Part shown: piece after piece, positions 26,459 to 37,405 of the stretch
How positions within the stretch are numbered: the first letter of the stretch is position 1
Layout: every line of letters begins with the position of its first letter
Origin: an uncultured Christensenellaceae bacterium
Lineage (GTDB): Bacteria; Bacillota; Clostridia; Christensenellales; UBA3700
Reading direction: 5' to 3'
Assembly: GCA_944380305.1 (NCBI GenBank)
Contig: CALWHF010000008.1
Span: 1-64,000 of the forward strand
DNA length: 64,000 bases
Program-made: the position numbers and the translations under genes
Notes under the pieces: generated by a model
Database searches by the model: none
What the model was told of the DNA's origin: nothing
What the model saw: the letters and a program-made list of their open reading frames with translations, nothing else

Positions 26459-27639
26459 AGCGCGGTCAGCTCGTCGAGAATGACGTCTGCAAGTTCGGCT
26501 TTAGTCATCAGATCGCACTCCTTGACCTTGCCGTTCTTCGTGACTATGGTCGCGATATTCGTATCGACGTCGAACCCTGCGCCCTCTTTCGTCACGTCGT
26601 TGGCAACTACCATGTCGGCGTGTTTGCTCCTGAGCTTGCCGACCGCACGTTCGGTCAGATCGCGTTTTTCGGCGCAGAACACCGCGAGCTTGCGGTCTCC
26701 TTTAGCCTCTCCGACGGCTTTCGCTATGTCGGGATTCTTGACCAGTTTCAGAGTGACTTCAGCCGCCTTTATCTTGTCATCGGCGACTTCTTCGACACGG
26801 TAATCGGCGGGTGCCGCCGCCTTTATCACGACGTCGCAGCTCTCCAGCCTCGAAAGCACCGCATCGTACATGTCGCGGGTGCTTTTGACGTATACGACTT
26901 CGTCGAGATACTTGGGCACAGCCGCGGTAACAAACCCCGCGACGAGTATGACTCTTCCGCCTCGGTTCTTTACCGCTTTCGCTATCTCGATGCCCATCTT
27001 GCCGCTGCTGTAATTGGATATGAAACGCACGCCGTCTATATCCTCTCTCGTAGCTCCTGCCGTTACCAGCACGGTCTTGCCCGCGTAATCGCGTTTGGGC
27101 ATCAGTATGTCGAGTGCTCTCGCGAATATCTCTTCGGGCTCGCACATCCTGCCCTTGCCGACGTCTCCGCACGCGAGAAGACCCGTCCCCGGCTCGAGAA
27201 ATTCGTAACCGCGCTTTTTCAGGGTCTCTATCGCCTTGCCGACGGCTTCGTTTTCGTACATCGCCGTGTTCATCGCGGGACAGACAAGCACTTTCGCCTT
27301 TGTCGCAAGCAAAGTCGTCGTCAGCATATCGTCCGCTATCCCCGCCGCAAGCTTGTCTATCGCGTTTGCGGTCGCGGGAGCGATTATCACGAGATCGGCT
27401 TTCTTCGCGAGTGAGACGTGTTCCACTTCCCAGTGCTCTTTTTTCGCGAACATATCGCAGGCAACGGGGTTGTTGGAAAGCGTCTCGAACGTCAGCGGCG
27501 CAACGAATTCGCAGGCGTGCGCCGTCATCACGACGTTTACGCATGCCCCCGCCTTCTTCAGTGCGGATACAAGTCCGCACGCCTTGTAACAGGCTATCCC
27601 GCCCGTCACCGCCACCAATACGTTCTTACTCTCGAGCAT
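26455..27639 (-). CDS. coaBC: Phosphopantothenoylcysteine decarboxylase / synthetase
   Basis: 394 residues; two steps of coenzyme A synthesis. CoaC half (1-180): catalytic His in VEHVSLAKKADL, PAMNTAMY, and the Cys in LACGDVGKGRM. CoaB half: TAGATREDIDGVRFISNYSSGKMG and KAAAPADYR. FMN and CTP are the expected cofactors. Confidence 0.97.
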   Translation of the reverse strand: MLESKNVLVAVTGGIACYKACGLVSALKKAGACVNVVMTAHACEFVAPLTFETLSNNPVACDMFAKKEHWEVEHVSLAKKADLVIIAPATANAIDKLAAGIADDMLTTTLLATKAKVLVCPAMNTAMYENEAVGKAIETLKKRGYEFLEPGTGLLACGDVGKGRMCEPEEIFARALDILMPKRDYAGKTVLVTAGATREDIDGVRFISNYSSGKMGIEIAKAVKNRGGRVILVAGFVTAAVPKYLDEVVYVKSTRDMYDAVLSRLESCDVVIKAAAPADYRVEEVADDKIKAAEVTLKLVKNPDIAKAVGEAKGDRKLAVFCAEKRDLTERAVGKLRSKHADMVVANDVTKEGAGFDVDTNIATIVTKNGKVKECDLMTKAELADVILDELTAL

Positions 27640-27642
27640 AAT

Positions 27643-27843
27643 TTACTGGTTGTCTCTCTTTATAACGATTTTGCCTTCGTAGACCTCTTTAGCCGCATAG
27701 CTCAGCGACTTCATGCCCGATTCCTCGAGCAGGTCGGGATACTGCGTGTCGAGCTGGCGCGCCCTCTTCGCGACGCCGCATACGAGAGCGTATCTGCACT
27801 CCGCTTTCTTGATGAGCTTGTCGATAGGTGGATCGATCATCAT
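27643..27843 (-). CDS. rpoZ: RNA polymerase omega subunit
   Basis: 66 residues; assembles with the beta' subunit. DPPIDKLIKKAECRYALV is the family N-terminus. GGAGG precedes two adjacent ATG codons, either of which may start. Three bases from gmk and coaBC on either side, as in other Firmicutes. Confidence 0.94.
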   Translation of the reverse strand: MMIDPPIDKLIKKAECRYALVCGVAKRARQLDTQYPDLLEESGMKSLSYAAKEVYEGKIVIKRDNQ

Positions 27844-27846
27844 ATA

Positions 27847-28473
27847 TCAGTTACCTCCGTAGATAAGTTTGTTCAAAAATACTTTGTTTTTTGCCGTACT
27901 GCATTTTTCGGCGCGTATTATCGCCCCGATGTCGTCCGCGCTCCTGTCCGCGTCCTCGTTGACGACGACATAGTCGTACTTTTCAGCCTGTTTCAGCTCT
28001 TCGAGTGCGGAACCTATGCGGACCATAAGTTCTTCTTCCTTTTCGGTAGAACGCTTTTTGAGCCTCTCTTCGATCGTCGATTTCGTGTCCGGCGTGATGA
28101 ATATCATCACCGCCTCCGGGAATCTGCTCTTGATCTCGAGCGCGCCCTTGACGTCTATCTCGAGCACGACGTCGTAGCCGCCGTCAAGCATCTCTTCGAC
28201 CTTTCTGCGCGGCGTGCCGTAATAGTTGCCGTACACGCACTGATGCTCGAGAAATTCGTTGTCGTGGAGCATTTTCATGTACTCGTCGATGTTCTTGAAG
28301 TAGTAATCGACGCCGTCTGCCTCTTTCTCTCTGGGGGCTCTCGTAGTCACCGAAACCGAATAGCGCAGATTGGGATATTTCTCGAAAGCCTTTGCGAGAA
28401 CGGTGCCCTTGCCCGCGCCCGACGGACCCGATACCACTATCAGCTGACCTTTTTGTACTTTAGTTTTTTCCAT
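27847..28473 (-). CDS. gmk: Guanylate kinase
   Basis: 208 residues; GMP + ATP to GDP + ADP. P-loop GPSGAGKGT at residue 15, GMP-binding segment SVTTRAPR and the lid region FLEHQCVYGNYYGTP. In Bacillus remA lies between yicC and gmk; here only 37 bp separate them. Confidence 0.97.
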   Translation of the reverse strand: MEKTKVQKGQLIVVSGPSGAGKGTVLAKAFEKYPNLRYSVSVTTRAPREKEADGVDYYFKNIDEYMKMLHDNEFLEHQCVYGNYYGTPRRKVEEMLDGGYDVVLEIDVKGALEIKSRFPEAVMIFITPDTKSTIEERLKKRSTEKEEELMVRIGSALEELKQAEKYDYVVVNEDADRSADDIGAIIRAEKCSTAKNKVFLNKLIYGGN

Positions 28474-28510
28474 ATATACGATTGTCCTCTCGGAATAAAT
28501 TTTATTCGTA

Positions 28511-29392
28511 TTATTCGATATTCTGTATCTGCTCGCGGATCTTCTCTATCTCGCTCTTGAGCGCGACGACGAGATTCGCGACGTTTATGTCGCAACACTT
28601 GCTGCCCGTGGTGTTCGCCTCTCTGTTCATCTCCTGAACGACGAAGTCGAGCTGCTTGCCTATCGCGCCGCCCTTTTCTACTATCGAACGCAGGTGCGCT
28701 ATATGGCTTTTCAGTCTCGTCAGCTCCTCGTCCACCGCGACTTTGTCGGCATAGAAAGCCATCTCGTTGATGAATTTTTCTTCGTCGATCGCGACGCCCG
28801 ACAGATATTCCTGCACTCTTTCGCGCACCTTCTCGCGATGGATCGCAGTCATGGAGGGCGCGAGTTTTTCTATCTCGGAGACCAGATTTTCGACCGTATC
28901 CGTCTTTTCAAGCACGTCCGCCTTCATTGCCTCGCCTTCTTTTGTCCTCATCCTGTCGAGATTCTCTATCGCCTGACCGCATGCGGACAGCATCGCTTTG
29001 AGAAGTTCGTCCTCTTCGATGTCTGCGACTTTTACCGTCACAACATCGGGCATTCTGAGCAATTCGTAAACTCCGACGTTGTTTATCTGCCCCGTGCGGT
29101 TCGCTATCTCTTTGCCCAGCTCGTAATAGCGTTCGGCAAGCGCGTAATCGGCGCACACGTCGTTTCTGATCTCTCTGTTGTCCTCGAAATTGACGTAGAC
29201 GTCAACGTGACCTCTGACAAGCCCGTTCTTTACTGCCTTTCTCAACGCGTCCTCTGCAAAACTGAATTGCTTGGGAGCCTTGATCCCTATATCCAGAAAG
29301 CGGTGATTGACGACCTTGAGCTCAACGGTGATCTTGACCTGCTCGTCTTCGTATATCCCTTTGCCGTAGCCTGTCATGCTTTTGACGATCAT
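28511..29392 (-). CDS. yicC: YicC/YloC-family endoribonuclease
   Basis: 293 residues from the ATG at 29392 (AAGGAG eight bases upstream). SMTGYGKG at the N-terminus and the C-terminal EMNREANTTGSKC segment define the family, whose members have been linked to RNA cleavage. First gene of the eleven-gene operon ending with rpe. Confidence 0.93.
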   Translation of the reverse strand: MIVKSMTGYGKGIYEDEQVKITVELKVVNHRFLDIGIKAPKQFSFAEDALRKAVKNGLVRGHVDVYVNFEDNREIRNDVCADYALAERYYELGKEIANRTGQINNVGVYELLRMPDVVTVKVADIEEDELLKAMLSACGQAIENLDRMRTKEGEAMKADVLEKTDTVENLVSEIEKLAPSMTAIHREKVRERVQEYLSGVAIDEEKFINEMAFYADKVAVDEELTRLKSHIAHLRSIVEKGGAIGKQLDFVVQEMNREANTTGSKCCDINVANLVVALKSEIEKIREQIQNIE

Positions 29393-29426
29393 CAAAAAAT
29401 CTCCTTGACACAAATAATCAAAATAA

Positions 29427-29455
29427 ATAATAACACAAACGCGCGCTTTTTACAA
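29427..29455 (-). promoter_or_regulatory. Promoter of the yicC-rpe operon
   Basis: TTGTAA, 17 bp, TATTAT on the minus strand, 34 bp before the yicC start, leaving room for the AAGGAG site. Confidence 0.65.
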
Positions 29456-29492
29456 GTTTATTGCCGCGCAAAAATAAATTAATTATATAGCA

Positions 29493-29519
29493 CGTCCGCG
29501 AGCCGTAGACCCGCGGACG
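29493..29519 (-). terminator. Hairpin after ligA
   Basis: CGTCCGCG pairs with CGCGGACG around an 11-base loop, 40 bases after the ligA stop. No U tract follows at once (TGCTATATAATT), so it may terminate poorly. Confidence 0.35.
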
Positions 29520-29558
29520 AAATCCGTTTTATCTCATTTCCGACCGTTTTGCGAAGAG

Positions 29559-31505
<1,947 letters not shown>

Positions 31506-31556
31506 TCACCTCAGTCGGGATAACCTACACCCGCACGAAAATTTTTTGCTTTACTC

Positions 31557-31592
31557 CGTCCGTTTCAAAAGCCTTGGAAAGCGGACGTTTTT
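31557..31592 (+). terminator. Plus-strand terminator-like hairpin between pcrA and ligA
   Basis: CGTCCG-TTTC pairs with GAAA-G-CGGACG and is followed by TTTTT, a good terminator shape but on the plus strand, where no gene precedes it. It could stop antisense transcripts entering pcrA. Confidence 0.4.
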
Positions 31593-31610
31593 CTCCTTTT
31601 CAACCCGGTT

Positions 31611-33830
31611 TCAGAACACGATCTTTATAGGAGCGAGACGCATGTTGAAAGTCTTGACCCCGAGTCCCTCGAAACGTATCTTTGCGTTTTCTCCGCTTAT
31701 CGACTCTATGACGCCGACGCCGAAACGGCTGTGCTCGACCGTCATGCCGACCTTGAATCTCGACACGTCCGCATTCTTTACCGCGGGTGCGGACTGAGTC
31801 TGCACCGACGCGCCGACGACCTGTTGAGGACGTCTTTGCAACGTCTGACCGCTCCTCGAGAGTTCGTCCACGCTCTTGCCGAAAGAAGGTTGAGCCCCCC
31901 TCTGAATATCGGGTCTGACGTAGCCTCTGCCGGGCGCGACGAGACCGCCTTCGAGCAGAAATCTGCTGGGCATCATCTCTTCGTATCTGCCGTATCTCGA
32001 GCGTCTGGACGCGTTGGTGATATACAGTCTTTCGCGCGCCCTCGTGACCGCGACGTACATGATGCGTCTCTCTTCCTGCAATTCCTTGGGGGTGTCCGAG
32101 CTTCTCGACGAAGGGAATATCCCCTCTTCGAGTCCTACGATGAACACGCATCTGAACTCGAGACCCTTGACGCCGTGCACGGTCGCGACGGTCACCTTTT
32201 CCCCGTCGTCCTCTTCGTCGGTATCTGACACGAGCGAGACAGACTGGAGATACTCTTCCAGCCCCGCATCGGGGTTGTCCTTAGAAAATTCCTTTATCGA
32301 CGAGAAGAGCTGTTGCACGTTTTCAATGCGGCTGAGCCCCTCGTCCTCGCTCCTGTCGTAATCCTTGCAGAAATCCACCTTTTCGTCCGCATAAGTCACG
32401 AAGTCGAATAGCGGCATGTCCTTATGCTCCGAAAGATCCTTCATAAGCTCGGCGAAAGGCTCGACCTTCGTCTTTACCGCCCCCGTCAGCCCGAGGTCCT
32501 CGAAGTGCATCAGCCCCTCGGTCATCGTGTAACCGTTCTCTTCGCAGGCGATCTGAAGTTTCGCGACCGTAGCGTCGCCTATCTTGCGGTTGGGCACGTT
32601 GATTATGCGAACGAGGCTTTCTCTGTCTCGCGGGTTGGCTATAGCCTTCAGGTACGCGAGCACGTCTTTTATCTCCTTGCGCTCATAGAACTTCTGCCCG
32701 CCGATAAGCCTGAACGGCAGGTTGTACAGATAGAGTTTTTCCTCGAAAAGTCTGGTCAGCGCGGTCTGTCTGACGAGTATCGCAAAGTCGCCCGCCTTAT
32801 AGCCGTTGTAGCGCATCAGAGCCATCATTTCGCCGATGACGTAATCCGCCTCCTGCCTGTCGTCGTAAAGATTCCTGAACGTAACGCCCACGCCCTTGTC
32901 GCTTTCCGTCCAAAGAGTCTTGCCCATGCGCTCGGAATTGTTCGCAATGATCTTGTTCGCGAGATCGAGGATATTGCCCGTGCTGCGGTAATTGCGCTCC
33001 AGCTTGTATATCCTGCAACCCGCAAAGTGCTTTTTGAAGTCGAGGATATTGCCCACTTCCGCGCCGCGCCAGCCGTATATGCTCTGGTCGTCGTCGCCGA
33101 CAACGAACAGATTGCCGTACTTGCTCGTCAGCATGCGCACGAGCAGAAACTGAATCCTGTTGGTATCCTGAAACTCGTCAACGTGGACGTATCTGAAACG
33201 CTCGCGGTATTTCTCCAGCACCTCGGGATAGTCCTTGAAAAGCAGAAGCGTTTTGAGTATCAGATCGTCGAAGTCGAGCGCGTTGTTGCTCTCGAGCTGC
33301 CTTTCGTAGCTCGCAAAAGCCTTGCAGATAGTATCGGCATGCGGCACACCGTTTATGCGCTTTGCGTATTCCGCAGGCGAAAGCGCGTGGTTCTTCGCGT
33401 TGGATATATGGAATTTTATCTGCTTTTTCAGTTCCCCGCCGTCCTCGATGCCGAGTTCTTTGACTATGCGGGTTATTATTTTGTCGCTGTCTGTATCCGA
33501 ATATATCGAAAAGTTCGAGGTATACCTGCCCGTCACGGCGATGTCCATACGCAGTATCTTCGCGCAAAGCGAATGGAACGTTGAGATCCATATCCCCTGC
33601 GTACCCGTTACCGCAGCGACTCTCTCTTTCATCTCGTTAGCGGCTTTGTTAGTGAACGTGATGGCAAGTATATTGTACGGGTCCACCTTGTCGTGCTCGA
33701 TAAGATAAGCAATGCGGTATGTAAGCACGCGGGTCTTTCCGCTGCCCGCGCCCGCAAGCACGAGCACCGCACCCTTTGTATCGTAAACGGGTTTGAGCTG
33801 TTCGGGATTGAGTAATTTCGAGTAATCCAT
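31611..33830 (-). CDS. pcrA: ATP-dependent DNA helicase PcrA/UvrD type
   Basis: 739 residues; superfamily 1 3'-5' helicase for repair and removal of blocked complexes. AGAGSGKT near 28, VDEFQDTN, VGDDDQSIYGWRGA, ATVHGVKGLEF (often HSAKGLEF elsewhere) and YVAVTRARE are all visible, followed by a C-terminal RNA-polymerase-binding-like tail (VGMTVEHSRFGVGV). Start at 33830 has AGGAG four bases upstream. Upstream of ligA in one unit, a common Firmicutes pair. Confidence 0.96.
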   Translation of the reverse strand: MDYSKLLNPEQLKPVYDTKGAVLVLAGAGSGKTRVLTYRIAYLIEHDKVDPYNILAITFTNKAANEMKERVAAVTGTQGIWISTFHSLCAKILRMDIAVTGRYTSNFSIYSDTDSDKIITRIVKELGIEDGGELKKQIKFHISNAKNHALSPAEYAKRINGVPHADTICKAFASYERQLESNNALDFDDLILKTLLLFKDYPEVLEKYRERFRYVHVDEFQDTNRIQFLLVRMLTSKYGNLFVVGDDDQSIYGWRGAEVGNILDFKKHFAGCRIYKLERNYRSTGNILDLANKIIANNSERMGKTLWTESDKGVGVTFRNLYDDRQEADYVIGEMMALMRYNGYKAGDFAILVRQTALTRLFEEKLYLYNLPFRLIGGQKFYERKEIKDVLAYLKAIANPRDRESLVRIINVPNRKIGDATVAKLQIACEENGYTMTEGLMHFEDLGLTGAVKTKVEPFAELMKDLSEHKDMPLFDFVTYADEKVDFCKDYDRSEDEGLSRIENVQQLFSSIKEFSKDNPDAGLEEYLQSVSLVSDTDEEDDGEKVTVATVHGVKGLEFRCVFIVGLEEGIFPSSRSSDTPKELQEERRIMYVAVTRARERLYITNASRRSRYGRYEEMMPSRFLLEGGLVAPGRGYVRPDIQRGAQPSFGKSVDELSRSGQTLQRRPQQVVGASVQTQSAPAVKNADVSRFKVGMTVEHSRFGVGVIESISGENAKIRFEGLGVKTFNMRLAPIKIVF

Positions 33831-33877
33831 TTTTCTCCTGTACGCGCGCTGCGCAAACGCTTTCGCGCGATAAGGAT

Positions 33878-33906
33878 ATTTTACCATAAAAGGACGGATA
33901 AGACAA
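33878..33906 (-). promoter_or_regulatory. Promoter of pcrA-ligA
   Basis: TTGTCT, 17 bp, TAAAAT with TG one base upstream of the -10 hexamer. Leader about 40 bases. Confidence 0.6.
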
Positions 33907-33958
33907 ACGATACAAAGCAAATTGCGTGTCTGAAAAGCCTTCGAATATCGGAGAAAAT

Positions 33959-33984
33959 AAAAATCCCGTCGCCTGCGACGGGAT
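33959..33984 (-). terminator. Terminator of the 108-residue hypothetical gene
   Basis: ATCCCGTCGC pairs with GCGACGGGAT and is followed by TTTTATTTT on the minus strand. Confidence 0.9.
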
Positions 33985-34001
33985 ATAAAGTTTTGTATCT
34001 T

Positions 34002-34328
34002 TTACAAAGAAGCGGTCTTCTGTCTCAATATCTCCCGCTTTGCCTTGACGTATGTCGCGGCGATCTGAAGAACGTGCCTCTGACGCGTGACTTCGTCTGC
34101 CGTCTCGAGAAGTTTCTTGTCGACGAGCCTGCCGATAGCGTCCTGCGTGTCCGTGCCCGAATTTATCATTGCGGTTATCTTATCGAGCATCAGTTTGTCA
34201 CCGAAAATCTGTTTCAGCGACCTGCCGCCCGCACCGCGACGAGCCTCTGCGCCGTAATAGCCGCCCGTCATTCTGTACTTTGCCTGCTTTGCCAGAAAAT
34301 GCATAGATTTTGCGTTTGCTTCCTTCAT
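34002..34328 (-). CDS. Hypothetical basic protein, 108 residues
   Basis: Not recognised. Positively charged, with a glycine-arginine patch (YYGAEARRGAGGRSLKQIFG) near residues 24-43 and a long helical C-terminal half. No signal peptide, no cysteines. AGGAG lies nine bases before the ATG; a second ATG in another frame sits closer to it, so start choice should be checked. It has its own promoter and terminator and lies between rpsU and pcrA, which makes a real small protein likely. RNA or ribosome binding is possible from the charge, but that is a guess. Confidence 0.7.
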   Translation of the reverse strand: MKEANAKSMHFLAKQAKYRMTGGYYGAEARRGAGGRSLKQIFGDKLMLDKITAMINSGTDTQDAIGRLVDKKLLETADEVTRQRHVLQIAATYVKAKREILRQKTASL

Positions 34329-34386
34329 TTTTCATTTCTCCTCACACACTGATTATTTTTACCTCTTTCGTATTCGCAACGATAGC

Positions 34387-34416
34387 ATAATAGCGCGTTT
34401 ATCTACACATTTGCAA
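34387..34416 (-). promoter_or_regulatory. Promoter of the 108-residue gene
   Basis: TTGCAA, 18 bp, TATTAT on the minus strand, with a leader of about 50 bases carrying GAGGAG. Confidence 0.5.
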
Positions 34417-34622
34417 GATTTTTACGCAATTTTCACGCGGTTCATCAAAAGTAGTGAAAATAGTTGAAAATTCGACAAAAAGCAGATTTTCGGGTACGCT
34501 TTTTTACATAAAATTACTGAACGTTGTCAAGATAAAAAATACTGCGAAGAGTCAAAGCGGATCGCGGTCCGCCGCGAGCGGGATAAAATAATGCCCGCTC
34601 TTTCGCCCCCTTGAAAAGGCAT

Positions 34623-34645
34623 AAAAAAACCGTCCTTGCGGACGG
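34623..34645 (-). terminator. Terminator of rpsU
   Basis: CCGTCC-GCAA-GGACGG followed by TTTTTTT, eight bases after the stop. Confidence 0.93.
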
Positions 34646-34652
34646 TGGATTT

Positions 34653-34832
34653 TCAGGACTTGTACATCCTCTTGCGTGCAGCCTCAGCCTTCTTCTTGCG
34701 CTTGACGCTGGGCTTCTCGTAAGCCTCTTTCTTGCGGAGGTCGCCGATAATGCCGTCTCTCGCGCACTTACGCTTAAAGCGTCTGAGAGCGCTGTCCAAC
34801 GATTCGTTTTCACCGACTCTGACAGTAGACAT
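34653..34832 (-). CDS. rpsU: 30S ribosomal protein S21
   Basis: 59 residues beginning [20 protein letters not shown], with the usual basic helix-rich tail ending in RKRMYKS. It binds the 16S rRNA platform near the anti-Shine-Dalgarno end. AAAGGAGG stands seven bases before the ATG. Its position after the dnaK-hinT run is the usual Firmicutes order, and it has its own near-consensus promoter. Confidence 0.97.
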   Translation of the reverse strand: MSTVRVGENESLDSALRRFKRKCARDGIIGDLRKKEAYEKPSVKRKKKAEAARKRMYKS

Positions 34833-34882
34833 ATTCTCGCCTCCTTTTCCCTGTGGGACCGATCTCTTTGATTTGCTTTAAT

Positions 34883-34912
34883 ATTATAATTAACCGGGTT
34901 GCGTTTTGTCAA
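34883..34912 (-). promoter_or_regulatory. Strong promoter of rpsU
   Basis: Perfect TTGACA and perfect TATAAT, 18 bp apart. Leader about 45 bases with AAAGGAGG. Confidence 0.8.
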
Positions 34913-34971
34913 CCGAAAATTCGCGTTTTAGTGCGCGATCCTCGATTATTTTGTGCAAAAGGTATGTTCGG

Positions 34972-34989
34972 CTCGCTTTTTCAAGCGAG
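34972..34989 (-). terminator. Small hairpin after hinT
   Basis: CTCGCTT-GAAA-AAGCGAG about 40 bases after the hinT stop, without a U tract. Could be a weak terminator or an RNA-stabilising stem. Confidence 0.3.
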
Positions 34990-35029
34990 GACTCTCCCTT
35001 CTGCGGCAAAATATATGCCGTCCGTCCGT

Positions 35030-35431
35030 TTACAGCGCGAGTTTTTTTGCGACCGCCGCCATATCGATCTCTTTCTTGTCCTTGAGAGGGAAAAGATCTA
35101 CGCCGTCGCCCTTTTTCCTCGGATAGATATGGAAGTGCAGATGGAAAACGCTCTGCTGCGCCGCCTCTCCGCTTGCGTTGACGACGTTGACGCCGTCGTA
35201 TCCGCAGTCTTCGACGTAGTGCTTTGCGATCTTCTGCACGCTCGCGATCGTCGCCGCGAGGTACTCCTTGTCACAGTCGAGCACGTTGGTGCAATGCGCC
35301 TTGGGTATCACGAGAGTATGCCCCTCGCAGTCACCCGCGATGTCCAGAAACGCGTAAGTCATCTCGTCCTCGTAAATCTTGTAGGACGGGATCTCTTCTT
35401 TGATTATCTTGCAGAAAATGCAGTCGTTCAT
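35030..35431 (-). CDS. hinT: HIT-family nucleotide hydrolase
   Basis: 133 residues. HLHFHIYP is the histidine triad that cleaves nucleoside phosphoramidates; CIFCKIIKEEIP and FLDI are the usual N-terminal signatures. One base after the mtaB stop. Last of the heat-shock-led run. Confidence 0.95.
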   Translation of the reverse strand: MNDCIFCKIIKEEIPSYKIYEDEMTYAFLDIAGDCEGHTLVIPKAHCTNVLDCDKEYLAATIASVQKIAKHYVEDCGYDGVNVVNASGEAAQQSVFHLHFHIYPRKKGDGVDLFPLKDKKEIDMAAVAKKLAL

Positions 35432-35432
35432 A

Positions 35433-36680
35433 TCATTCCTCCGTTATTTTTGCGAGCAAGCCGTCGCGGAAAAGCTCCGTTGCGACCACCCGTCTGATCT
35501 CTCCTGTTGCCGCGCCTTTGGCGTATACCCTCGCGTATTCTCTGCCGTAACCCGCGGTGTAGCCGTCATGTTCCTCTTCGAACAGCACTTCAAGCTCCTT
35601 GCCGACAAGCCCTTCGAGATAGCGCGCGTGCAACCCGTTTGCCACGGTCTGCGCACGTTCGCATCTGTCTGCGACGACTTCAGGCGACAGCAACGGGTAT
35701 TTTGCCGCGACCGTGCCCTTTCTCGCCGAGTAGCCGAAGACGTGCACCTGCCCGAACCCGACCTTTTCTATAAACGCCAGGCTCTCCCCGAAATTCTCCT
35801 CGGTCTCGGTCGGAAATCCGCAGATGAGGTCTGTCGTGATATTCGCCTCGGGGAAATACGTTCTTATCAGCGTCACCTTTTCGAAATACTTATCCGTCGT
35901 GTAGTGGCGGTTCATCTTCTTCAGCACCGCGTCCGACCCGCTCTGCAAGGACAGATGAAATTGCGGACAAAACTTTTTCAGCGACGCCGCCGCCGACAAC
36001 AGCTCGTCGTCGATGACTCCCTGCTCGAGCGAACCGAGCCTGATCCTGCAATTTATCCCTGTCAGTTTGCCGATAAGCTCCGCAAGGCTACCGCCCGTAT
36101 TCTTGCCGTACGACGAAAGGTCGATACCCGTCAGCACGATCTCGCCCGTATCTTCGGAAAGCTCCTCGCATTCCTTTATCACGTCTTCTTCCGTTCTCGA
36201 TCTGCTCCTGCCCCTCAGATACGGTATCAGACAGTAAGAACAGAAGTTGTCGCACCCGTCCTGCACCTTGACGTACGCGCGCGTACGCTCGACCGACGGA
36301 GTTTCCATTTCTTCGTATACGGTCGGAAGAGGATCGACAGATATGCCCGTCTTTTCTATCTCTTCGGCTATCTTGTTCTTGCCCGCGACGCCTGATACGA
36401 ATACGACGCCCGCCTTTTTGCCGAATTGCTCCGCATTCGCCTGACTCGCACAACCCGCGACAATGACTTTTGCGGCGGGATTGAGCCTTAAACAACGCGT
36501 GACGCACTGGCGCGATTTTCTCTCCGCCTCGTTGGTCACTGCGCAGGTGTTCAGAACGTATACGTCCGCTTTCCCCAGCTCGCAGATCACCTCGTGTCCC
36601 TTTTCTCTCAGAGAACGCGCGATGCTGTCGCTCTCGTATTTGTTGACCTTGCAGCCGAGATTGAAAACGCAGATCTTCAT
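35433..36680 (-). CDS. mtaB: tRNA t6A37 methylthiotransferase MtaB
   Basis: 415 residues (YqeV). UPF0004 domain with cluster cysteines in FNLGCKVNKYES, NTCAVTNEAE and AGCASQ; radical SAM motif CDNFCSYC near 150; TRAM-like C-terminus. It adds methylthio to t6A37 of tRNAs reading ANN codons. The ATG at 36680 matches the family start and overlaps rsmE. Confidence 0.96.
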   Translation of the reverse strand: MKICVFNLGCKVNKYESDSIARSLREKGHEVICELGKADVYVLNTCAVTNEAERKSRQCVTRCLRLNPAAKVIVAGCASQANAEQFGKKAGVVFVSGVAGKNKIAEEIEKTGISVDPLPTVYEEMETPSVERTRAYVKVQDGCDNFCSYCLIPYLRGRSRSRTEEDVIKECEELSEDTGEIVLTGIDLSSYGKNTGGSLAELIGKLTGINCRIRLGSLEQGVIDDELLSAAASLKKFCPQFHLSLQSGSDAVLKKMNRHYTTDKYFEKVTLIRTYFPEANITTDLICGFPTETEENFGESLAFIEKVGFGQVHVFGYSARKGTVAAKYPLLSPEVVADRCERAQTVANGLHARYLEGLVGKELEVLFEEEHDGYTAGYGREYARVYAKGAATGEIRRVVATELFRDGLLAKITEE

Positions 36681-37405
36681 GCCCCGAGTTCTCCTCTCTC
36701 GTATCCGATCAGCGTTATCGCGACGAGTCCCGCGGTCTCGCAACGCAATATCCTCTTGCCGAGGCTGACTATCTGCGCGCCCGCGCTCTTCGCCGCCGCG
36801 ACCTCTTTTGCCGAAAAACCGCCCTCGCTGCCTATGACGACCGCGATCTTCTTTGCGGTATCAAGCCCTTTCACGTCGCCTATCCTGCCGAAAGTCGCAT
36901 TCTCGTACGGCATTATCACGCAGTCGTATTCCCCGAACCGCGCGACGACCGAATCGAAGTCGGTCAGCTCTCCGACCTCGCAAAGAAGTGAGCGTCCGCA
37001 TTGCTTGCACGCCTCTTTCGCGACGCGTTGCATGCGCTCGCGGTTATATTTGTCCTCATCGGTGAAATCGGACAAAAACGGCACTATCGCGCGCGCTCCG
37101 AGTTCGGTGCACTTCTGCACGATAAAACTCATTTTGTCACCCTTGGGAAGAGCCTGAAAAAGCGTTACGTCGAGCGTCGGATCGCAGGCGTTGTCGCTCA
37201 CGCGCCCGACGACGACGACGGCGCGGTTTTTCTCTATCGACTCGATGATTCCTTCGTAATCCTTGCCATCTCCCGTGCATACGACGACGCGGTAGCCCTT
37301 CTTTTGCCTGAGCACCTTCGTCATGTGCGCGAATTCTTCGCCGCTCACCGTTATCCTGTCTCCGCAAACGTCGTCCTGCGACGCGAAAAACCTTCTTATC
37401 TCCAT
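36677..37405 (-). CDS. rsmE: 16S rRNA (uracil1498-N3)-methyltransferase RsmE
   Basis: 242 residues from the ATG at 37405; the longer open frame upstream is a shadow of prmA. N-terminal PUA-like part (RRFFASQDDVCGDRITVSGEEFAHM) and SPOUT knot domain with VVIGSEGGFSAKE and LGKRILRCETA. Start shares one base with the prmA stop. Confidence 0.95.
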   Translation of the reverse strand: MEIRRFFASQDDVCGDRITVSGEEFAHMTKVLRQKKGYRVVVCTGDGKDYEGIIESIEKNRAVVVVGRVSDNACDPTLDVTLFQALPKGDKMSFIVQKCTELGARAIVPFLSDFTDEDKYNRERMQRVAKEACKQCGRSLLCEVGELTDFDSVVARFGEYDCVIMPYENATFGRIGDVKGLDTAKKIAVVIGSEGGFSAKEVAAAKSAGAQIVSLGKRILRCETAGLVAITLIGYERGELGA

